Shown: positions 57,035-64,000 of the stretch, piece by piece
Layout of the letters: every line of letters begins with the position of its first letter
How positions within the stretch are numbered: position 1 is the first letter of the stretch
NCBI GenBank assembly: GCA_918026815.1
Contig: CAKJVC010000123.1
Coordinates: 62,001-126,000, forward strand
DNA from: Chalara sp. BL73
Lineage: Eukaryota > Ascomycota > Leotiomycetes > Helotiales
Direction: 5' to 3'
Length of the DNA stretch: 64,000 nt
Made by a program: the position numbers and the translations under genes
Notes under the pieces: generated by a model
The model's database searches: none
What the model saw: the letters and a program-made list of their open reading frames with translations, nothing else
What the model was told of the DNA's origin: nothing

Positions 57035-58378
57035 GCAATCAGGTCACAGTTCATAACGTCTACAAAATTCTATGGACCTAAAAATCAATGCCGGCGGACA
57101 ATAAAACGATATGCTAAGTGCCTAGAACTCTGATGGAAGAATCGTTGGGTAAATTATATAAGCTGAGGAAAGCCAAGAAGACAGTTGATAAGAACAAGTA
57201 TGAAGAGAACGCCGCTTACAGCTTCATATACTACGGTAATGTCTACAATGAGCACACTCTGGTTGATTAGCAGCGGTATGTCCGAACTGATACGGCACCA
57301 GAAGTGGCACTTTCTCTGTTAGGAGCACATTACAAGGGCGACCTTTCCAGAAAGGAATTCCCCTACATTTGCTCGTTTCTCTTGATAAGGCCCTTCTTGT
57401 AGTGTCAGAGAGCTGTTGGCACGTTCTAGATTTTATTTAACTCTTAGGCAGAAATTCAAATTCTAAACTTGCTGATGAAATGTGATGTTAATTTTAGCCC
57501 ATGTCAGCTATATCCTAAGGCAGGGGTGGTTAAGTAATGCAGGGTCTAAAATTTAGCTTGGCTATAATAGTACTAGGGCCTTGGCAAAATGTAGGTGAAT
57601 ATTAAATTTCTAAATGTTTAAGTGCAAAACTGATTTCGCAGTTTACTGTATGCCTTGTCTTTTTTTAGGATCTAATCTTAAATAACTTGCAGACAAATCT
57701 GGTTTCCATTTCATGTAACATTTCTTAAACATGGGAAGTAAGTTAATACAAAGTCTAAAAAGCAGCTAACAATAACAACATTACTGTGTTTGGAATAGCA
57801 GGTCAAGGTAAATTCATTAATTGTTCGGAGCTAAAGCCGAATCTCAAGTTTTACTGTATATAAAATCATCTATAGTTATTTAATCAGTTTTTTACACTAG
57901 CTCGTTTTTAGGGCTAGCTTACTATATTTAATGTCACAAATCCAATTCCAGGCATCGAGGTACCGACTAATTAAAGGTGTCACAAAGCCAATACTAACGC
58001 TTTTGCAAGCTACAGTAAAGTTTTATTGCAAGAATACTAAACTATCATATGACAAAATACCACGTGTCGAGTCGGTGGGTCCTCAGAGACGGGTTGTAGA
58101 GTATTAGTAAGGGGTACAGGGGAAAAGTGAGAAGTAAAGATTAGTTTGTAGACCAGCGCCTGTAGCGGAACGCCTGCTAATTGTATCACACTACTTACAA
58201 TCTCTACAATCTCTACAATAAAAAACTTTTAAAAGTTTATTAGAACCCCCCAAAAATATTATAAATACAATTCAAAAATATTTTAAAAATACGCTAAATT
58301 TAATAATTGAATAAATTTTATTTTAAAAAAGTTCCTATCATTTATTCATACCTACTAACTTGCGAGTAACTGGGACTT
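57035..58378. repeat. AT-rich degenerate block, likely RIP-affected
   Basis: At 57130-57400 a plus-strand frame with one TAG reads KLRKAKKTVDKNKYEENAAY and APEVALSLLGAHYKGD, a possible relic. From about 57430 to 58380 the sequence is strongly AT-dominated. At about 58193-58222 there are tandem ACAATCTCT units. The look is that of an old transposable element degraded by RIP, but no terminal repeats or element genes could be defined. Confidence 0.35.
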
Positions 58379-59080
58379 TCAAACTATTGAATTGGCAGTT
58401 CGTGATACTATATCTGAAGCTACTTCCGCGGCACCAACGGCGCGATAGGTGAGAGCACTGAGCCGAGAGAGGTATGACTGGTTATTGGAGTATATACCAG
58501 CAAGACACGGCTCCTCGCCGGCCGGTGCTTTTAAATTAACCTCGTATGATGCCACATTGAGTGGCCAGTTTTGGAGCCGCGGAGACGATCGTCCCAAATT
58601 GGTTGCAAAAGAAAAGTCAACGATCTCATCCAGCCCAACCATATCCAAAATCTTCTCGTAGAAGACAGTACAACTAATTAGCTCCTCTCCTCTCTGATGA
58701 TCTAGGTCGAATGCGAGAATGTGGTTTGTGTTTGTTGAATTTGTGAGAGAACCGTAGGACTCATATATAGGAAGTTGACATGATCTATCAAAATTGCTAA
58801 GAAACTCTATCATCAGGGGGGCAGGCTTGACAGGGCCATCTCCTGGGCGTATGTGTATTCTAATTGAGCGGATCGGATCGAATCTATCAAAGAAAACAAA
58901 ACTGGCTGGCAAGATCTCAGCCCGTTTCATCTCAAGGCCCTGGCTTTTCTGGGCTCGGACAGACTCATTTGGAAAGTCCCGAGGCCAGCATAGTCTGAGT
59001 AGAGGAGAAGAATCGCGGAAAGCTGCGTCGATATCACTTTTCGATTTTGGTGTACGGCTAGGATTAAATTCCAAGAGCAT
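58379..59080 (-). CDS. Uncharacterised protein, 5' exon uncertain
   Basis: An open frame of 233 codons from the ATG at 59080 (MLLEFNPSRTPKSKSD) to TAA/TGA-flanked 58379. The frame extends upstream to a clean acceptor (branch GCTAATCC, then TTTGCAG at about 59102), so a first exon probably exists; one candidate is a short ATG frame near 59283 (MAAVDEYVQIEG). The protein has strand-rich text (SIRIHIRPGDGPVKPAPLMI, ELISCTVFYEKILDMVGLDE) and no membrane segment. No family recognised. It is flanked by AT-rich DNA on its 3' side. Confidence 0.5.
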   Translation of the reverse strand: MLLEFNPSRTPKSKSDIDAAFRDSSPLLRLCWPRDFPNESVRAQKSQGLEMKRAEILPASFVFFDRFDPIRSIRIHIRPGDGPVKPAPLMIEFLSNFDRSCQLPIYESYGSLTNSTNTNHILAFDLDHQRGEELISCTVFYEKILDMVGLDEIVDFSFATNLGRSSPRLQNWPLNVASYEVNLKAPAGEEPCLAGIYSNNQSYLSRLSALTYRAVGAAEVASDIVSRTANSIV

Positions 59081-59299
59081 AATATCTGAGATTTCAAATA
59101 CCTGCAAATGTTGATCACTTGGATTAGCTTTCACTAGAATCTTCCATAGGGTTAGACTTGATCTTTAGTGAAGTAAGTTAATTTTAAATGTAGTAGAAAT
59201 TCGAATGGGAACCATAACATTTTGCGTGGTTTAATTTGAGTCGACGCCTTCAATTTGCACGTATTCATCAACTGCAGCCATTACAGGAGGAGAAGTTAA

Positions 59300-60610
59300 T
59301 GAGATACATTCGGCGAGACCGACAAAAGAGACAGAGAAGTTAACCTCTTGGTGCTAGATTCGTAAATTTCTTTAGTTCTATTAAGAAAGAGAGAAGGAGA
59401 GATTCGAGGTATGAGGAGCTTTTAAGTGACAAGCTTGGCTCCAGACGATCTTAGGACCAACTGCCAACAATTAGTCCTTTTATCGCAATCAATGCCTTGA
59501 TATTAAACATTTTTTAATAAAACCAGAAGTTACTTTAATTCGTTGAAATTAGGTCTAAGAAATTGCCTCACAATTAAATAAACATTGGCGAACATACAAT
59601 AAACTGAAAGAGTAATAGGCGGTTCACATATCAGCCCTCTATCTCTCAACCGTAGAGTTTGGCGCTAAGCGTCTGGAATGCATCAAGCATGGGTCTTCCA
59701 GTGAGCCGTGCATCATCAAAGTTGTGGCGCATTTAGTTTTGATTCAGCGCTACAGATTCGCAAAGCCTAAAATATGATAGAAATTTTTTATATTCTTATT
59801 AGCCTTCATGTATTGCTACACTGGAACTTCCCGTTGCAAAATAGTCTGTCTACTATCAAATTGTTTCCGGATCCAGGTTGTGAAATGAGACTAGTGCCCA
59901 GATTTAACCATCGATACAGCGTATGTGGCGCATTTCTTCAAACCTTCAAAATTCAACAGAGTAGGGATCAGCTCCTGTTACCTTTTTGAAGTAGAATTCA
60001 ATACTCACTAGCCTCCAGAATTCAGAATACGTTTACGAACCTTTCCAGAGCTGAAGCAGGATGTAGAAATCTAATGGGCCGCACATCCAGAGCCCTCCAT
60101 CCCCAATATCGAATCCTCAGTACTATTACTTTCCCTCATTTCTTATTCAATATCGCGCATACCTTCGGCTCGCTCAAGTGGCATTCCTACTTAATAGGTC
60201 TGCGACTACTTCTTCCCTCCTCGGCAAACCCAATGTAGCCACAAGACAAATCTCTCAAAGTTTCCTGGCTGACGCGGGAGCTGGTGTAACTTCAAAATTA
60301 GACTATCTGGCTTTTGAAATCAGCCACCTGGCTGAAGCATCATAACACTAGGCTTGCTTCTGAAAGCGGGAGCTGAATTGGTGCGAGTAACTGAGATGAA
60401 AACGGAGAAGCTGATATGAATTCCTTCTGAAGCCAAAAATGTCAGTCATAGGAGGTTGATAAATGAATACATGACCGTGAACCCCTATTTAAATCGTCTC
60501 TCCTCCCCAACAATCAGAGGAGCTATCACTGATCTCTGCCAAATCGAATCCCTACCAACCTTTAAGCTGCTCACATAGTGCGTGCTTCACCCTTGAATTT
60601 GAGTTCGAAA
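59300..60610. other. Intergenic; promoter of the hydrolase-like gene
   Basis: No coding region supported. CT-rich sequence and a TATTTAAAT-like element near 60486-60494 lie about 120 bp upstream of the ATG at 60611 and could be part of the core promoter. Confidence 0.35.
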
Positions 60611-62403
60611 ATGATTAATTTCGGAGAAATTTGGAATAATACAAGAGCGGGTCTTACTAATGTAGGTGGGGGAATTTTGGGCTTTTTGGGCCATGCGAGT
60701 ACGATTATCGTACAGGCGACTGGTATATTGAAAGATGCCGATGATCCGTCAGTGCGCGGGTTCGTCGCGCAAGTCTTGCAACGCTTCCCTGGGCTGATCA
60801 GTGCAAATCTACTTCTAGAGACTCTTTCGAAGCTCATAGACATCATATATCAGGCTGCTCAGGAGAGCACGGAATCAGTCAAAGACCATATTGAAAATAT
60901 CTTGGACCGCATTTCAGACCTGATCACACTCATAGGTCCAGACTTACTTCTAAATATTGTTATGAAGCTCATAAAGGCCATCTTAAAGGCAATAATCGGG
61001 AGAGTTGGAAGTCTTCCAGCAATAAGGAGAGGCATATTCAGCAACGCCATCAATGCGGCCACTCTAATTTTTATCAGGGACCAAGCCACCCAGTTTTCGA
61101 ACTTTCTATTAGACTTGGTTGAGGCTGCAAAGTGCTATGTATCGGCAGATTCATTGGGCGAAGGAGTGGGAACCAATAACCGACGTGGGCAATACAACGA
61201 ATTCGACTTTTCAAAATCCATGAACCGACATGCTCTAATATCTCAAATCCAGAGACTAGCAAAATCCGTGATCTTTATCCTGCGAAAAGTGGCTAAACCA
61301 CAGAGTTTCCAGGATATCAACTTAACCGAAATAACCAAACTGCAGAGCGACTCTGGTACACTATTGGGAGGCACCATCATGACCGAACCAGCTGGCGAGC
61401 AATCACAGCCCCCAGAACGAGGACAAGAGACGCTGTCAAACCAAGCTCCGAGGGTGCAAAATGAGAAATGGTTGTTCGTCAACGGTATTGCTGGAGAGCA
61501 GTACTGGCTGCGTCTCGCTTGCGACAAATTGAGAGCAAAGTTTTCCAGAGAAATAACGGGAATTTTCAACAGGGGCGATGGAATTCTCTGGGATATCATC
61601 GAGTGCGCTGGCGAGAGGAGCACATATGTGAGCCCTGGCGAGGAAAGCTTGAATGACAGGCCCAGCGCGGAGGATATTGTAGAAAGCCAGCAGAATCTTA
61701 TCCAGAGGACGGATAGCAGCAGGAAGGCCCAAAAAACGTTGTTAAAAGAACTGGACGAGGCATTGAGAGCGGGTGGTTGGACAGCACACAAGTACATCAT
61801 AATCATTGCCCACTCTCAAGGTTGTCTCATTCTCCGTCACGTTCTAGAAGAATTGGTGGCCGATGCTGTGGACGATATCCAGCTCCGGCACGCAATGCTA
61901 GATCGGCTTTGCGTGTTCACTTTTGGGAATCCGAGCCTACATTGGAAGACTCAGGACAAACATCCCAATCAGTGGCTGAACGAGGATTGGAGGTCCAAAG
62001 ACCCTACACATCTCAGCTCATACGTCTACTGCACCGAGCATTTCGCAAACAGCCGGGACTTTGTTGCAAAACTCGGCGTATTGAGCGAAAACAGACCGTC
62101 AAATAGTGGCTATGCGGAGGAAGAAGTCTTCACCAACGAAAGGGAGGACTGGGTCGGCCATCTCTTCGGGAGCCAGTACAGTCTCGACCCTGCCCACTAC
62201 ACAGATCGGGGTCACCAGCCAAATGGCCATAATTCCCTCTTACTCGCTTGTGGGAATGCAGAGCGCATGGAAGATGCACAACGTAAGTTCATCTGCACAG
62301 TTCGTCCATGTTTTGTGAGAAGATGTTAACTTTTCTTTGCGCAGAAAACATTCGTAGGCAGTCTGTTATTTCAGCAACCGCAACAAACCCTTCGACGGGA
62401 TAG
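60611..62403 (+). CDS. Alpha/beta-hydrolase-like protein, helical N-terminus
   Basis: Two exons, 60611-62282 and 62345-62403 (intron GTAAGT...GCGCAG), give 576 residues. Residues 1-180 are mostly long hydrophobic or amphipathic helices beginning with a Gly-rich segment (GLTNVGGGILGFLGHAST) and including LLLNIVMKLIKAILKAIIG. The C-terminal half carries a lipase-like core: WLFVNGIAG near 287 (oxyanion region), IIIIAHSQGCLI with Ser402 as the likely nucleophile, VFTFGNPS, NSRDFVA with Asp483, and WVGHLFG with His518. It resembles fungal lipase/esterase-like proteins of unknown substrate. No secretion signal. The hydrophobic N-terminal region might bind membranes. It could act as a stand-alone effector of the kind found fused to fungal NLRs, which is speculation. 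Intact. Confidence 0.72.
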
Positions 62404-63668
62404 ATATCCCGAAGTAGTTGGAAGAAACCGATCGGTGTTCGCAATAGTCTTCCGTGTTTTTGTATACGACCCTTTAGTACGCATAGTATTGATTTTTTTT
62501 GGAATTTTTTATCATTATTTTTTTTAATTAATCCCACGCTAGTATTAGCATAGGAAGTGTAAAAAAAAAGCAATGTTGATTTAAAAATTTAATACTATAC
62601 TATACAGTTGTCACGATCCCAATACAGGCGCCAGTGATAGCTGTTTGTAAGGTATCAAATACGAAGATTCTAAACTAAAGAGAAAAGGTGTAACTACTGC
62701 TGGAACTGCCCTTATAACCATGACCAGTTCCAGGGGTCCTAGCTAGGTGAACCAATGAGCGTTCGCGATTGTGGTGCGACATTGTCAATGAATGACAATG
62801 TGGCGTGCACGTGACCTCTAGGACCGTGACAATAGTAATAATACTATTTCTCGCTAAAGATCGCTGTGCAAAAGCCTACCGCATTATATTTGTATTATTA
62901 ATACAAAAATAGTTGTAAAACAAAAGTGTTAAAACGTACAATAGAAAAGTTTTATAACAGTGCACAGTAGGTAGTAATACTACGGTATAGTACAATACAA
63001 TATAAGATTAACAACTTAAACTGACGTATGTATCCGAAATAATATAATATTACGCTATATACATACTCCAAGGAGTTAGGGGTCGATATGTGCTCATAGC
63101 TAGTGTGCAATATCAGTGCACATCCAGATCTTATTATTCGATTAGTCGAATCAAGACAAAGATCCCCATGTTTTCTTCAAGTCCTGTTTAAGTCTTGGAT
63201 GTGAAGTGACGTCTTGCCTTGGAGATAAATATAAGCCCCTGAAATGTCAAAGCTTAGGAGGTCGTTTGCTTACGACTTGGTGACCGTAGCAAAATGGCAA
63301 GAGGTATGTGGACCGGGTTGAGCCTTGTATATATAAGGAATAAGTAGGTTAATACGACATGATAAAGATTCTAGATGAACTGGAATGATATGCATAATTT
63401 GGGTCTTTATAGTAGGCGAGATATTCGCTCTATTACTAACATGGTATTGCACTAGTGAATGGCATTGAGTCTATACCTCGAATACAATTTTACTTAAATC
63501 AGTTATTTTACTCCTTATCTGAGAAATTTTTTTATCTTCAACCCTGTCACTATTGAGCCGAAGATGCTAAAGTAACTGCGCTGTTGTCTTCCTCTCTTCT
63601 AGGCGCCATTGAATCATTTCCCCCACAGAATTAACAAATTCCTTTTTTTCCTTGCCTCATAGAAGCTG
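62404..63668. other. AT-rich intergenic block
   Basis: Long A and T runs (62488-62600) and AT-dominated sequence between about 62820 and 63060. No coding text recognised. A CACGTG occurs near 62808. Possibly degraded repeat DNA. Confidence 0.35.
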
Positions 63669-64000
63669 TCATAGCTCCTTCGCGTTTTGATCTTCTATCG
63701 ATAAATCATCATTAACTATAAGTTTTCCTGTGATAAGAGGGTTTAGTAGAGCACTGTAAGTTGGAAATAAACATGTTGGATATTTCTTGCCATCTTTGGA
63801 GATAAAATTATGACTATATTTCTCTCTTTTGAGAAGATCTAGTGGAGGCAGCGCGAATCTTCCAATAACCTGAGCTAGATGTGTTCTAGTCGTATGATAT
63901 TCACAGTAAGGATCCGTACCGCAAAAATGACCTCCCCAGAGCAACTCACAGGCCAGGTTTATTCTTAACATATGTCTGCTGATAGAAATGATCAGACGAC
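63669..64000 (-). pseudogene. SRPK-like protein kinase C-terminal fragment
   Basis: The frame enters from the right edge and reads ACELLWGGHFCGTDPYCEYH, then TRTHLAQVIGRFALPPLDLL and YSHNFISKDGKKY. This matches the C-lobe pattern of fungal SRPK-type kinases (WDL-x-G-x-H-L-F, D-P, R-x-H-L-A-x-(M/I)-I-x-L-L-G-P-P-P-x-x-L-L, F-x-x-(D/E)-G). LL-W-GGH and RFALPP depart from the consensus, and the usual conserved tail is missing. Whether the kinase domain upstream is intact lies outside the window, so this may be a partial gene rather than a relic. Confidence 0.45.

Noticed and set aside
61243..61806. Antisense open frame of 187 codons in the hydrolase-like gene
   Set aside because: Shadow of the intact plus-strand frame, which carries recognisable catalytic motifs.

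Overview
The window looks like a chromosomal segment of a filamentous ascomycete (Pezizomycotina). Genes are broken by short introns, mostly 45-65 bp, with GT(A/G) donors and CTAAC/CTGAC-type branch sites. Families typical of moulds are present: two HET-domain proteins, a NACHT-ankyrin STAND protein, a P450, a Zn2Cys6 factor and an AA11-like LPMO. Several relics carry premature stops of the kind that RIP (C-to-T / G-to-A mutation) makes. A Leotiomycete-like fungus is my guess, but the sequence alone does not prove it. I see no rRNA, no convincing tRNA and no CRISPR array.

Layout. 0-2.4 kb: a broken ankyrin-type gene running off the left edge, abutting a 5'-truncated unknown gene. 3.7-6.6 kb: HET protein 1. 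8.0-8.4 kb: a small decayed gene. 9.3-15.5 kb: two well-formed divergent genes, an ArsB/NhaD-type anion permease and a seven-TM-like membrane protein, sharing a long promoter with E-box (CACGTG) sites. 16.6-17.8 kb: an alpha/beta hydrolase; a 240-bp dispersed repeat starts just after its stop and recurs at 25.6 kb. 20.1-25.3 kb: P450, divergent Zn2Cys6 factor and a dead MFS transporter, resembling a small decayed metabolite locus. 26.3-27.9 kb: a convergent pair of unknowns, one starting MGCGSS and carrying a nucleotidyltransferase-like motif without its carboxylates. 28.9-29.9 kb: LPMO-like secreted protein. 30.4-36.1 kb: a gene graveyard with remains of a membrane-protein family, gamma-glutamyltransferase, glutamine synthetase, an HXXXD acyltransferase and a short-chain dehydrogenase. 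37.0-44.5 kb: an apparently intact eleven-exon STAND protein of about 2226 residues. 45.6-47.7 kb: single-TM Ser/Thr-rich protein. 50.9-51.3 kb: another relic. 52.0-54.6 kb: HET protein 2. 54.9-55.9 kb: another relic. 55.9-57.0 kb: secreted Cys-rich single-TM receptor-like protein. 57.0-58.4 kb: AT-rich degenerate DNA. 58.4-59.1 kb: unknown gene. 60.6-62.4 kb: hydrolase-like protein with a hydrophobic helical N-terminus. Right edge: SRPK-like kinase fragment.

How the genes may work together. Four intact genes (HET 1, the STAND protein, HET 2 and the 60.6-kb hydrolase-like protein) belong to or resemble classes used by fungi in nonself recognition and regulated cell death. They are mixed with broken genes and AT-rich DNA, as expected of a fast-evolving accessory region. 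The permease, seven-TM and single-TM genes look like stable housekeeping blocks inside it. Exon structures were deduced by eye from reading frames and splice consensus and should be treated as models.
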